DNA of 60,725 bases from Sporosarcina gallistercoris (GCF_014836415.1 NZ_JACSQY010000012.1:1-60725); one strand, 5' to 3'. Counted from the first letter of the stretch, positions 1 through 8,886 are shown. Numbers and translations: made by a program. Notes: generated by a model not told the origin, from the sequence alone.

Positions 1-97
1 CAATCGCCGGTTCAATACCGACAATTGGCTGCATAATAAGGTGTTTTTTACTTGTCTCAAAAAGGTTAGTCAGTGCCCATGCTAGCAGCTTTTTCAT
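1..97 (-). CDS. Partial ORF at window edge, possible glutamate-racemase-like fragment
   Basis: An ATG at 97 lies directly after, and in the same frame as, the TGA of the GGDEF-EAL gene, and the frame stays open to the window edge. The 32 residues end in QPIVGIEPAI, which resembles the segment after the catalytic Cys region of MurI (glutamate racemase). The part that would align with the VACNTA motif reads LLAWALTN, so the catalytic Cys is absent. It could be a decayed racemase fragment, readthrough sequence or chance. No ribosome site is separable from the preceding gene. The call rests on a very short stretch. Confidence 0.25.
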   Translation of the reverse strand, partial: MKKLLAWALTNLFETSKKHLIMQPIVGIEPAI

Positions 98-1672
98 TCA
101 CTTCACTTTCACTAATGTAGAAAGAGAATAAGTCATCTCGATTTCCTCCGCGGAGAGAGGCTTGCTGAACAAATAGCCTTGTCCGAATTGACATCCGCAT
201 TCCGCAAGAAGCAGCGATTGGCCTTCTTCTTCAATTCCTTCTGCAATGAGCTCCATATCCAGGTTACGTCCCATATCGATGATCGTCTGTATGATCGATT
301 GTATAGGTGCATGGATCAACATCTCCGTTATAAAGGAGCGATCGATCTTCAAATAATCGATCGGTAAAAATCCAAGTTTGCTTAAAGACGAGTAGCCCGT
401 CCCAAAGTCGTCGATTGCTAATTTCACACCAAGCGTCCGGATTTCTTCGATTATCCGCACTGACTCTGAATCATCTTGCATCATCGACTCGGTAATTTCC
501 AAAATGAGCAGATGAGCAGGGAATTGTGTAATTTCCAGCACGTCTTTCACTAAATTCGGGAAATGTGGATTCCTGAACTGGCGGATGGAAACGTTCACCG
601 CGAGACCTATCTGTTCATTGGCGCTGTGCCATCTTCTTACTTGTCTGCATGACGACTCCAATACCCGTGTGCCGATATCGTTGATCAACCCTGAACGTTC
701 AGCAACGGGGATGAATTCTCCAGGCGGGACGAGACCTAACTCCGGATGCTCCCAGCGTACGAGTGCCTCGAAACTTTTAAGGCGGCCAGTGGATAGATCG
801 ACGACAGGTTGGTAGTGGACAATAAGCTGTTCGGTCTCGAGCGCATTTCTGAGGTCATTCTCAAGCATGAGCTGTTTCTTTTCGTACTCATCAGTGCCAT
901 TCGAGAAGATGTTGAAAGTTCCGCCACCCTGGTCCTTTGCCCGGTACATTGCCCGATCTGCATTTTTTAACAAAGTCACTTCGTCTGTACCGTGTTCGGG
1001 CATGTGACTGATTCCGATGCTTACTGACGAGTAGAGAAGTGTTCCATTTATGGAAAATGGCTGTTGGAACGCATCACACACCGCATCCGCAATTTCGGTA
1101 GACCTGCAATTCGGAAGCTCAGATAAGATAACAAACTCATCTCCTCCATGACGGAAAACTTGCGCTCCTAAAGGAATCGCCTGCTTCAGACGGATACTCA
1201 CCAGCTTGATGAACTGGTCTCCCGATAAATGACCCATCGAATCATTGATGGTCTTGAATCGGTCAAGATCGAGGAATAGCACGGCTAGCTCATGACGTTC
1301 TTTGACCATCCTGCTGAGTACTTGGAACAGCTTGTACCGGTTCGGAAGTCCTGTCAGAAAATCGTGAGTTGCATTATATTCCAATTCAATGTTGGACAAT
1401 GTCAACTTTTGCTGAATTTTTTTCTTTTCCTGCAACTGCTGCTGCAAATGAACCGCCGTCCTGTCGTTCTCGCGAATCATGTGGATGAAGATGGGTGTTG
1501 CAAACAATAGCATGATGGATGTATCGATGACTTCATACCAGATGTCATTTTGAAAATCCAAGTCAAGGAACGAAGAGATGATCTCTTCAAAAACTGCCGG
1601 AAGAAAAACGATGAAGACGAGCAACATCCAGACTCGTTTGCGTTTGTAGTTATGTATATAGGATTCCATCAT
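98..1672 (-). CDS. Membrane GGDEF-EAL cyclic-di-GMP protein
   Basis: A 524-residue protein that makes and/or degrades cyclic-di-GMP. Two N-terminal membrane helices (about residues 14-31 and 48-65) are followed by a short Gln/Lys-rich coiled coil. A GGDEF domain comes next with an intact GGDEF site (about 176-180), then an EAL domain with EAL in context (about 302-304) plus the NVS and DDFGTGYSSL motifs. Both halves look catalytically competent, so net activity cannot be told from sequence. The frame extends 58 codons further upstream to a TTG at 1846, but no ribosome site precedes that. The ATG at 1672 lies behind a GGCGGG stretch and begins just before the first membrane helix, so it is preferred. 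It appears to stand alone. Confidence 0.9.
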   Translation of the reverse strand: MMESYIHNYKRKRVWMLLVFIVFLPAVFEEIISSFLDLDFQNDIWYEVIDTSIMLLFATPIFIHMIRENDRTAVHLQQQLQEKKKIQQKLTLSNIELEYNATHDFLTGLPNRYKLFQVLSRMVKERHELAVLFLDLDRFKTINDSMGHLSGDQFIKLVSIRLKQAIPLGAQVFRHGGDEFVILSELPNCRSTEIADAVCDAFQQPFSINGTLLYSSVSIGISHMPEHGTDEVTLLKNADRAMYRAKDQGGGTFNIFSNGTDEYEKKQLMLENDLRNALETEQLIVHYQPVVDLSTGRLKSFEALVRWEHPELGLVPPGEFIPVAERSGLINDIGTRVLESSCRQVRRWHSANEQIGLAVNVSIRQFRNPHFPNLVKDVLEITQFPAHLLILEITESMMQDDSESVRIIEEIRTLGVKLAIDDFGTGYSSLSKLGFLPIDYLKIDRSFITEMLIHAPIQSIIQTIIDMGRNLDMELIAEGIEEEGQSLLLAECGCQFGQGYLFSKPLSAEEIEMTYSLSTLVKVK

Positions 1673-1901
1673 TTGCCCGCCATTTCGTAAGTGTTTTAGT
1701 AGATTGAAGTTAATGGGAAAAAAACCATCGGAAGGGTATATGTCATGTATCGACAAAATCCGTGAAATTTGAATAGGTTGAAGGGCATAAGAATGGATGG
1801 CGGAGAACCTATTGGAAGCGGCGTCCACTATCCATGCAAGCAACAAATTTGGATAGGATAGAGAATATTGGCAACCATTATGTTATAATTATTTTGAAAA
1901 T

Positions 1902-2774
1902 TTAATCTTGTTCGTATTCCTGACTTAAAAGATGGAGAATGAGATCGGGTTTGTCAGTGAAGACGCCATCCACCCCCATTGAAATGAGTGCAGCAGCATG
2001 CTCGGGATCATTCACTGTAAAAGGGTGTATCGCTAGCCCTGACTGATGAACGGTTTTTACTAAGTGTTCTGTGACAGCCATTGAGTTTACTCCGATTCCG
2101 GATGCATAGCGGGTGACCCGTTTCAGTTTTGAAGTTGGCAAATCCGCTTTTTCCTTAAACGAATATAACTGAATCAGAGGAGTGGATGGACTCAATTCAT
2201 GTACTTTTTTCAAACTATCGCTGCTGAAAGATTGAATGATCACTTTGGGAAGCGGATCTTCACGATTTAGCAGATGATGACCGTCCAATTGGTCAATTAG
2301 CTGCTGTTCGATGCCGGGATAACGTTCTGGGGATTTGATCTCAATATAGTAATTGGTTTGGTCTCCGAATTCACGGAGGACTTGTTCCAGGGAAGGTACC
2401 CGGAGACTCGCAAATCTCTGCGATGCGAATTGGTTAGAGGGCTGGTTGAATTCTTCGGCTGGCTTGAAGGCACCTAACGTATCAGAAGTAATCTCCTCAA
2501 TCTCCATTTCGTTGCCATTCAACTCAATGGAATCATTGTGGAGAACGATCAGTTTCCCATCTTTCGTCCGCTGGAGATCGAGCTCAATATAATGGGCTCC
2601 CATATCTATCGCAAGCTCGTAGGAAGGAAACGTATGAGCGGGTGCATATGCCGAAGCTCCGCGATGTGCAATAACTAGAAATGGTTCTGATGGGAGGGAA
2701 ACGGGCTGCTTGGAAGCGGGAGAGCAGCTGGAAAGAAAAAGTATGAGTAAAAAAGCAATCTGTTTAACCTTCAA
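1902..2774 (-). CDS. Lipoprotein glycerophosphodiester phosphodiesterase
   Basis: A 290-residue GDPD-family enzyme that hydrolyses glycerophosphodiesters (deacylated phospholipids or teichoic-acid fragments) to glycerol-3-phosphate and an alcohol. The N-terminus is a lipoprotein signal with an LSSC lipobox, which puts Cys17 at the lipidation site and the enzyme on the outer membrane face. The catalytic HRGAS motif starts at His37, followed by the family ELDLQ and LHND motifs. It starts with TTG at 2774 behind a good GGAGG site. It is divergent from the ugp-type importer at 2930, so the two form a release-and-uptake pair for glycerol-3-phosphate. Family assignment is firm. The substrate is inferred. 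Confidence 0.93.
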   Translation of the reverse strand: MKVKQIAFLLILFLSSCSPASKQPVSLPSEPFLVIAHRGASAYAPAHTFPSYELAIDMGAHYIELDLQRTKDGKLIVLHNDSIELNGNEMEIEEITSDTLGAFKPAEEFNQPSNQFASQRFASLRVPSLEQVLREFGDQTNYYIEIKSPERYPGIEQQLIDQLDGHHLLNREDPLPKVIIQSFSSDSLKKVHELSPSTPLIQLYSFKEKADLPTSKLKRVTRYASGIGVNSMAVTEHLVKTVHQSGLAIHPFTVNDPEHAAALISMGVDGVFTDKPDLILHLLSQEYEQD

Positions 2775-2929
2775 GGTCGTAACCTCCGATCAGTTGAAGT
2801 TGTAAACCACGTGTAAAGATGATGTTAACTTATGTAAATAGTACGAAAACCCATTACTGAAAATGATACCATGACCTTGATAAGAACGACAGGACATCTA
2901 GGAAATGGCTGCCTGAAAGGATGGATTGG

Positions 2930-4063
2930 ATGAAGAAAGTCGAACTGATTGACGTGTCGAAGTCTTATGATAAACAAGTCGATGTGATTTCGAATATCGA
3001 CGTAACGATTGAAGCTGGAGAGTTTTTTGTTTTAGTCGGTCCTTCAGGGTGTGGAAAGAGTACGATGTTGCGGATGATTGCAGGACTGGAAGAAATTACA
3101 GGTGGGATATTGGAAATCGGCGGAAAGCGGGCAAATCATTTATCACCTGACAAGCGTGATCTATCAATGGTATTTCAAAACTATGCTTTGTATCCACATT
3201 TGACCGTGCAACAAAACATAACGTTCGGTCTAGACGTGAAGAAAGTGAAAAAAGCCGTTCAAATGGAAAGAGCGAACGAAGTGGCGGAGATGCTTGGGTT
3301 AACCGACTATTTGAAGCGGAAGCCACGCGAATTGTCAGGAGGTCAAAGACAGCGGGTTGCGCTTGCTCGTGCCATTGTAAGTGAAGCACCGATCTGCTTG
3401 ATGGATGAACCCTTATCCAACTTGGATGCGAAATTACGTGCGCACATGCGGACGGAGATTCGTAGAATTCAGCGTAAGCTTGGCATTACGATGATCTACG
3501 TAACACACGATCAGGTGGAAGCAATGACGATGGGTGATCGGATCATGATTCTTCATGAAGGGAAGATCCAGCAAGTAGGTAAGCCGATCGATATCTACAA
3601 TTATCCCGCGAATCCATTCGTCGCGACATTTATCGGTTCTCCGCCTATGAATCTTTGTTCAGCAAGAATGGAACCGACCAAGTCCGGTATTTTCATAGAA
3701 GACACGATCCATATCCCGATGAATGAGGTACAGCTGGCCGCGAGTTCCGCCAGGCCGCTCCTCGCAGGCATTCGACCAGAGCATATAAAGCCAGTAATAT
3801 CTGGAACTGAGAGTGGAAATCGGATACAAGTAGAGGTGACCAATGTAGAGATCCTAGGCAATGAAACCGTATTTTCATTCCAAGTAGGTCAGCGTGAATG
3901 GATGGCGAAATGGAGCGGACAATGGGATATTGCAATCGGTGACCGGGTTCCGATTGGGCTAGATTCTGAACACTTCTGTGTATTCGATGAAGAGTCAGGA
4001 GAGCTGATTCGTAAACCAGAAGGACTTGAACATCTTTCGATTGTGAAAGAGGTGAGTACATGA
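2930..4063 (+). CDS. ugpC: ABC transporter ATPase, glycerol-3-phosphate/sugar type
   Basis: A 377-residue ATPase of the MalK/UgpC/MsmX group that powers the permeases encoded next. Walker A GPSGCGKST is at about residues 37-45, with a QNYALYP Q-loop, LSGGQRQR signature, LMDEPL Walker B and a THDQ switch His. The C-terminal 130 residues form the TOBE/OB regulatory region typical of this group. A start three codons upstream at 2921 exists, but the AAAGG site at 2916-2920 is spaced correctly only for the ATG at 2930. Its 3' end overlaps the next gene by 4 bp (ATGA), implying translational coupling. Some MalK-type ATPases serve several importers, so the ATPase may not be exclusive to this one. 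Confidence 0.93.
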   Translation: MKKVELIDVSKSYDKQVDVISNIDVTIEAGEFFVLVGPSGCGKSTMLRMIAGLEEITGGILEIGGKRANHLSPDKRDLSMVFQNYALYPHLTVQQNITFGLDVKKVKKAVQMERANEVAEMLGLTDYLKRKPRELSGGQRQRVALARAIVSEAPICLMDEPLSNLDAKLRAHMRTEIRRIQRKLGITMIYVTHDQVEAMTMGDRIMILHEGKIQQVGKPIDIYNYPANPFVATFIGSPPMNLCSARMEPTKSGIFIEDTIHIPMNEVQLAASSARPLLAGIRPEHIKPVISGTESGNRIQVEVTNVEILGNETVFSFQVGQREWMAKWSGQWDIAIGDRVPIGLDSEHFCVFDEESGELIRKPEGLEHLSIVKEVST

Positions 4064-4962
4064 CTTCTGCGAAAGCTCCTAGTGGCTGGAAACGTTCAGC
4101 AAATTTACGTGTTGGTTTTTTGTATTTACTGCCCTCCATCATCTTATTTGCGGTGTTTCTCTTTTATCCGATGATCCGGACGATTTATTTAAGTTTTTAT
4201 CTGACTGATCAAAATGGGAATGCAGCGGTTAACGTAGGATTTGAAAATTATAGCTACTTACTCACGTCACCTGCATTTTTGAATAGTATGAAGGCAACTG
4301 GGTTATTTGTCCTGTATACAGTGCCCGTCGGCATTATTCTTGCGTTATTTTTTGCATTACTCGCAAACGAAAAGCTGAAAGGGATCGGCTTTTTCAGAAC
4401 GATGTATTCATCGACAATGGGAATTTCCGTTGCAGCATCGTCGGTAATTTGGCTTTTCTTGTTCCATCCAAGTGTCGGGGTCTTCAATCGGATACTGCTC
4501 GTTCTCGATCTCCCTCAGATCCAATGGCTACTGGATCCGGAGTGGGCGTTGTTGTCGATTGCCATCTCCACGATTTGGATGAACACAGGATTCTCGTTCC
4601 TGATTCTCCTTGGAGGATTGCAGAATATCGATGAGCATTTGTACGAAAGCTCACGGATTGATGGAGCTGGCTACTTTTACAGGCTTCGGCGCATTACGAT
4701 TCCTATGCTGTCACCTACATTGTTTTTCATTGTCACGATTTCTCTTATCAATGCATTTCAAACTTTTGGTCAGATTGATATTCTGACCAAAGGAGGTCCC
4801 TCTCAGTCAACGAATTTGATCGTGTACTCGATCTATCGGGAAGCGTTCATTAATTATCAATTTGGTACTGCAAGTGCTCAAGCAGTCATTCTATTCGTCA
4901 TTATTCTGGTGGTCACCCTCCTTCAATTCAAGCTTCTTGAAAGGAAGGTGCATTATCAGTGA
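4060..4962 (+). CDS. ugpA: ABC transporter permease, UgpA-like
   Basis: A 300-residue membrane permease with six predicted helices. The cytoplasmic EAA loop (ESSRIDGAGYFYRL, in the last third) docks onto the ATPase. It is the first of two MalF/MalG-type permeases and overlaps both neighbours by 4 bp (ATGA at 4060, GTGA at 4959), so the three proteins are made together. Specificity is inferred from the UgpB-like binding protein at 5889 and the divergent glycerophosphodiesterase. Confidence 0.9.
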   Translation: MTSAKAPSGWKRSANLRVGFLYLLPSIILFAVFLFYPMIRTIYLSFYLTDQNGNAAVNVGFENYSYLLTSPAFLNSMKATGLFVLYTVPVGIILALFFALLANEKLKGIGFFRTMYSSTMGISVAASSVIWLFLFHPSVGVFNRILLVLDLPQIQWLLDPEWALLSIAISTIWMNTGFSFLILLGGLQNIDEHLYESSRIDGAGYFYRLRRITIPMLSPTLFFIVTISLINAFQTFGQIDILTKGGPSQSTNLIVYSIYREAFINYQFGTASAQAVILFVIILVVTLLQFKLLERKVHYQ

Positions 4963-5777
4963 GAGACTCGATGCTCAAGAAAGTCTGGATTTACTTTTTA
5001 CTCATTGTTACATCCTTCTTGGTGTTCTTCCCTGTGTTGTATGCGTTCATGATTTCGTTTATGAGTGGACCTGAAATTTTACAAGGCCGATTTTTTCCGG
5101 AAGCTTTTAAGTTCGATAACTATGTGAAGGTGTTTGATAGACTCCCTTTGTTGAAATATCTTGTGAACAGTTTCATTGTTTCGTTGAGCGTGATGGCGGG
5201 GCAGCTAGCGGTGTGTAGTCTTGCGGCGTATGCCTTTGTATTCATACCATTTAAAGGAAGGGATTTTGTGTTTTTCCTGTTCATTTCCACGATGATGATT
5301 CCGTGGGAAGCGACGATGATCCCGAACTTCTTCACGATTCAAAAGCTAGATTGGTTGAATACGTACCAAGGAATGTCGTTGCCGTTTTTCGCACTCGCGT
5401 TCGGAACGTTCTTGTTGCGTCAGCATTTCAAGACAATTCCGAAAGAGTTGCAGGAGGCTTCGCAGATTGCAGGTCTCAGTCGGTTCGCGTTCTTTTGGAA
5501 AGTGATTTTGCCGATATCCAAAACGAGTCTCGTAACTCTTGGTGCTTACGGATTCCTGACAACGTGGAATATGTATTTGTGGCCGCTGCTGATCACGACG
5601 AACAGTTCGGTACGCACGGTTCAAATCGGATTGAAGCAGTTGCAATCCCAAGAGATGTCAACCGATTGGGGGGTGGTCATGGCTGGTGTCATCGTCGTCA
5701 TCATTCCGACGTTATTGCTGCTGTTCATTGGACAGAAGCAACTACAGAAAGGCTTGTCGCAAGGGGCTTTGAAGTGA
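4959..5777 (+). CDS. ugpE: ABC transporter permease, UgpE-like
   Basis: A 272-residue MalG-type permease, partner of the preceding gene. It has six hydrophobic segments and an EAA loop (LQEASQIAGLSRFAFF). The start is a GTG that overlaps the stop of the upstream permease. A methionine four codons in is possible, but coupling favours the GTG. The 111 bp to the binding-protein gene hold a weak inverted repeat but no clear terminator, so the binding protein is probably on the same transcript. Confidence 0.9.
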   Translation: MRDSMLKKVWIYFLLIVTSFLVFFPVLYAFMISFMSGPEILQGRFFPEAFKFDNYVKVFDRLPLLKYLVNSFIVSLSVMAGQLAVCSLAAYAFVFIPFKGRDFVFFLFISTMMIPWEATMIPNFFTIQKLDWLNTYQGMSLPFFALAFGTFLLRQHFKTIPKELQEASQIAGLSRFAFFWKVILPISKTSLVTLGAYGFLTTWNMYLWPLLITTNSSVRTVQIGLKQLQSQEMSTDWGVVMAGVIVVIIPTLLLLFIGQKQLQKGLSQGALK

Positions 5778-5888
5778 TGGTGAAATAAGAATTCCTGATT
5801 TCAACAAGCTCCGTGTGAAATGTCAATCAACACCGTTTATTAGCCTGAGAAATCGATGTAAACTTTGAGAGATGGGGTGTAGAGGAAT

Positions 5889-7259
5889 ATGAGAAAAACT
5901 GTGAAGTTCATGTTTTTATTTTTAACGGTACTCAGCTTGGCAATCCTTACAGCTTGTACGAATAGTGATTCCAGCACGAAGGGTGGAGGGAATGAGGGAG
6001 ACGACACAAAAGGCGAGGCGACGAAGACGGAAGATGGGAAAGTGTCCATCGAGTTTTGGCACGCAATGTCCGGGACTGGGCAAACCTCGCTGGATGAAAT
6101 CGTCGCGAACTTCAATGAGTCTCAAGAACAATACGAAGTGAAAGCGGAATTTCAAGGGACGTATGAAGAGTCATTGACAAAACTGCGAAGTGTCGGTGGA
6201 ACGAAGGACGCTCCTGCCATCACACAAGTCTTTGAAATCGGTACAAAGTATATGATCGATAGCGGTTATATCGAGCCGATCCAGAAGTTTATCGATAAAA
6301 ATGATTTTAATGCCGATGAGCTCGAGCAGAATATCTTGAACTACTACAAAGTAGATGATGAGTTATACTCCATGCCGTTCAACTCTTCCACACCAGTGAT
6401 GATCTACAACAAAGATGCTTTCAAAGAAGCTGGACTCGATCCGGAGAAAGCACCGGAAACGTTTTCGGAAGTCATCGATGCGGCAGCGAAGTTGAAAAAA
6501 GGGGAAATGTACGGATTCTCCATGCTGACGTACGGTTGGTTCTTTGAACAATTGCTCGCTACACAAGGCGGCGATTATGTGAATGAAAACAACGGCCGTA
6601 CTGGAGACGCCACAGAAGCTGCGTTCAATAGTGACGAAGGGCGTCTTGTGTTTGAAACGCTCAATACGATGAACAAAGCAGGAACTTTCGGTAACTTCGG
6701 AACAAACTGGGATGATATCCGTGCGGCATTCGCTTCTGAAAAAGTCGCCATGTATTTGGATTCATCAGCAGGCGTTGCAGGAGCAATCGACACAGCTCCA
6801 TTTGAAGTCGGTGTCGCATATATTCCCTATGCGGACGAAGTGAAGCGCAATGGCGTCGTCATTGGCGGAGCTTCACTTTGGATGTCAAAAGGGATTGCAG
6901 AAGAGGAGCAAGAAGCAGCTTGGGAGTTCATGCAATATTTAACGACTCCTGAAGTACAGGCAAAGTGGCATTTGGATACTGGCTATTTTGCAATCAACCC
7001 GAAGGCATACGAGGAAGAAAACGTGAAGGAGAAGTGGGCGGAGTTCCCTCAATATAAAGTGACAGTCGATCAGCTTCAAGATACGGTGCCAGGCTATGCC
7101 ACTCAAGGGGCGCTTATCTCAGTGTTTCCGGAATCGCGTCAGCAAATTGTGACAGCACTTGAAGATATGTATCAAGGAAAGGATCCAGTGGAAGCGTTGA
7201 AACAAGCGTCTGAAGGAACAAATCGTGCCATTGAAGTTGCTAATAAAACGAAAAAATAA
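5889..7259 (+). CDS. ugpB: Extracellular solute-binding lipoprotein, UgpB-like
   Basis: A 456-residue substrate-binding lipoprotein for the ugp importer. The signal peptide ends in an LTAC lipobox with Cys23 as the lipid anchor, followed by a Ser/Gly/Glu-rich linker. The mature part carries UgpB-like stretches such as EFWHAMSG, ITQVFEIGT and PVMIYNKDAFKEAGL, which point to glycerol-3-phosphate or its diesters rather than a generic sugar. It is the last gene of the operon and is followed by a terminator. Family 1 binding proteins vary in ligand, so the substrate remains an inference supported by context. Confidence 0.9.
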   Translation: MRKTVKFMFLFLTVLSLAILTACTNSDSSTKGGGNEGDDTKGEATKTEDGKVSIEFWHAMSGTGQTSLDEIVANFNESQEQYEVKAEFQGTYEESLTKLRSVGGTKDAPAITQVFEIGTKYMIDSGYIEPIQKFIDKNDFNADELEQNILNYYKVDDELYSMPFNSSTPVMIYNKDAFKEAGLDPEKAPETFSEVIDAAAKLKKGEMYGFSMLTYGWFFEQLLATQGGDYVNENNGRTGDATEAAFNSDEGRLVFETLNTMNKAGTFGNFGTNWDDIRAAFASEKVAMYLDSSAGVAGAIDTAPFEVGVAYIPYADEVKRNGVVIGGASLWMSKGIAEEEQEAAWEFMQYLTTPEVQAKWHLDTGYFAINPKAYEEENVKEKWAEFPQYKVTVDQLQDTVPGYATQGALISVFPESRQQIVTALEDMYQGKDPVEALKQASEGTNRAIEVANKTKK

Positions 7260-7261
7260 GG

Positions 7262-7296
7262 TGGAAGCGCTCCGTTACTGGGGCGTTTTTTTCATG
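7262..7296 (+). terminator. Rho-independent terminator of the ugp operon
   Basis: A seven-pair stem (GCGCTCC with GGGGCGT, two wobble pairs) is followed by seven T residues just after the ugpB-like stop codon. Confidence 0.85.
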
Positions 7297-7318
7297 TGGT
7301 TGGAAGGAGGGGGGGGCG

Positions 7319-7520
7319 TTCTCTGCCAGTAGTTGGGGGTTCTCCGACACATCGATTGACTTCTCGGACACTGGCGAGCCTTTCTCCATCACCCACAGCG
7401 ATTTGTGCGACACGCACATCACTTTCTCCGACACATAGCGGAGTTTCTCGATAACGGGACACAATTCACGAGAAGGAAGGGATTAATTGGTAGCGCTTCG
7501 CTTGTTTCAGGAAGGGCTAC
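7319..7520 (+). repeat. 21-bp tandem array with TTCTCCGACAC core and trailer
   Basis: Six units of exactly 21 bp (7319, 7340, 7361, 7382, 7403, 7424) are followed by a 23-bp closing unit at 7445 that reads TTCTCGATAACGGGACAC then AATTC. Each unit begins with a 10-11 nt core (TTCTCCGACAC and variants such as TTCTCGGACAC, TTCTCCATCAC, TTGTGCGACAC), and the remaining ten or so bases differ. The trailer at 7468-7520 contains AAGGGATTAATTGG and TAGCGCTTCGCTTGTT. It lies just after the ugp terminator in a convergent intergenic region. The minus-strand ORF across it has VSEK heptads because 21 is a multiple of 3. It is treated as non-coding. Confidence 0.9.
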
Positions 7521-7536
7521 TGCTTTGTCCCAGTGG

Positions 7537-7684
7537 AATCGGCCACTTCGAGCGAAGAATCGGTCAGAAAAGGGGTTCAATCGGCCAAATGCTCCCAACA
7601 ATCGGCCAGACGGAGGAATTCATCGGCAACCAGGCACAATTCAAACGCCGCCAGGGATTAATTGGTGGAACCCCGCTTGCCTGG
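7537..7684 (+). repeat. 21-bp tandem array with AATCGGCCA core and the same trailer
   Basis: Four units of exactly 21 bp start at 7537, 7558, 7579 and 7600 with AATCGGCCA (one AATCGGTCA). A 22-bp closing unit at 7621 ends in CACAATTC. The trailer at 7643-7684 again has AGGGATTAATTGGTGG followed by CGCTTGCCTGG. The core differs completely from the adjacent array, but period, closing element and trailer are shared. Confidence 0.88.
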
Positions 7685-7721
7685 AACCAGTTATTCCGCT
7701 GCAAAAAGCAGGCATCGACGT

Positions 7722-7766
7722 AAAAAAGCCGCTTGCATCATGTATATGACAGGATGCAAACGGCAA
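7722..7766 (-). terminator. Terminator of the M24 peptidase gene
   Basis: On the minus strand GCCGTTTGCATC pairs with GATGCAAGCGGC around a 13-nt loop, followed by TTTTTTA. It lies 14 bp beyond the stop of the peptidase gene. Confidence 0.9.
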
Positions 7767-7779
7767 TTCTACTAATCCA

Positions 7780-8886
7780 TCAGCCTAAAATTCTCAATTC
7801 ACGTGGGAACGTCGAAAGGACTTCGACTTCACCATCTTCATTGATATAAACGGTGTCTTCAATACGGACGCCGCCTTCACCTGGGATATAGATGCCTGGC
7901 TCGATCGTGAACACGAGACCGGGCTCTGCGATCTCTTCGTTGTTCATGTGAATGGAAGGTTCTTCGTGCACTTCAATACCGAGACCATGACCGACGCGAT
8001 TGTTGAAATACTCCCCGAAGCCGGCTTCTTGGATAACGCTGCGTGCAGCGATGTCGAACGTTTTCAATGGAATCCCGGCTTGGACGGCCTGAATCCCTGC
8101 TTGGTTCGATGCGAGCACAGTGTCGTAAATGAGATGTTGACGTTCCGTAGCTTCTCCGATCATGAAGGTCCGTGTTGTATCGGACATGTAGCCGTCTTTT
8201 GCGACTCCGAAGTCAATGAGCAAATAATCACCGACTTGGAGTTTGCGCTCTCCTGGTTCGCCGTGAGGCAATGCAGCTTTTTCGCCGGAGAGCACGATGG
8301 AGGAGAAGGAAGGTCCATCTGCTCCGAATTTACGCATCAAGTATTCGAGCTCAGCTGTCAGCTCGGATTCTGTCATGCCGACTTTTACGAGCTGGATCCC
8401 TTCTTCAAGAACGCGCTCGATAATTTCTATCGGCTTTTTCAATGCAGCGATTTCTTCACGCGTTTTACGTTTCCGTAACTTATTGATGTAGCTTTGGACA
8501 TCCACGACGTCAGCATTTGGGAATGCAGTACGGAATTCGTTGTAACGGAAATAGCTAAAAGCTTTTGCTTCGATTCCGACACTTTCTTCGACCTGACCAA
8601 CAGTGGAACGGATGACATCGAAGGGGAGCTGTTCATCTGAAATCGGGACAATCGTTTCGATATCTGAGCTCTCTGCCGCTGCGTCTTTGTCGAGAGCAGG
8701 TGTGAATAGGATGGTCTTCCCATCACTTGCTTCTATATATAACCCTAAGAACCGCTCGTGTGGGTCCGAGTTGAATCCTGTGAAATAGAATACGTTAGCA
8801 GGATCAGTTACAAGGACCGCAGATAGTGATTGGTCTTGAAGATGAGTTCGTAGCGCACGGCGCCGTTTTTCGTACATGTCAGTCAT
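7780..8886 (-). CDS. M24-family Xaa-Pro aminopeptidase/dipeptidase
   Basis: A 368-residue cytosolic metallopeptidase with the pita-bread fold that cleaves X-Pro bonds. The N-terminal creatinase-like domain spans about residues 1-130. The catalytic domain keeps all five metal ligands in the motifs DFGVAKDGYMSDTTRTF, GHGLGIEVHE, FTIEPGIY and GGVRIEDTV. The start ATG at 8886 lies behind a strong GGGAGGAA site. It is a single gene with its own terminator, close in size to YpdF/PapA-type peptidases. Aminopeptidase versus dipeptidase cannot be decided from sequence. Confidence 0.92.
   Translation of the reverse strand: MTDMYEKRRRALRTHLQDQSLSAVLVTDPANVFYFTGFNSDPHERFLGLYIEASDGKTILFTPALDKDAAAESSDIETIVPISDEQLPFDVIRSTVGQVEESVGIEAKAFSYFRYNEFRTAFPNADVVDVQSYINKLRKRKTREEIAALKKPIEIIERVLEEGIQLVKVGMTESELTAELEYLMRKFGADGPSFSSIVLSGEKAALPHGEPGERKLQVGDYLLIDFGVAKDGYMSDTTRTFMIGEATERQHLIYDTVLASNQAGIQAVQAGIPLKTFDIAARSVIQEAGFGEYFNNRVGHGLGIEVHEEPSIHMNNEEIAEPGLVFTIEPGIYIPGEGGVRIEDTVYINEDGEVEVLSTFPRELRILG

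Noticed and set aside
2821..2880. Pho-box-like TTAACT-TATGTAAATAG upstream of the ugp operon
   Set aside because: ugp systems are often phosphate regulated, but the direct repeats needed for a PhoP box are not clear here. Only a suggestive resemblance.
3693..4142. 149-codon minus-strand frame across two ABC genes
   Set aside because: It spans the overlap of ugpC and ugpA in antisense, with no ribosome site or recognisable product.
7240..7464. Minus-strand ORF with VSEK heptad repeats
   Set aside because: The heptads arise because the underlying DNA repeats every 21 bp. Similar arrays elsewhere give other reading frames and stops, so protein coding is not conserved.
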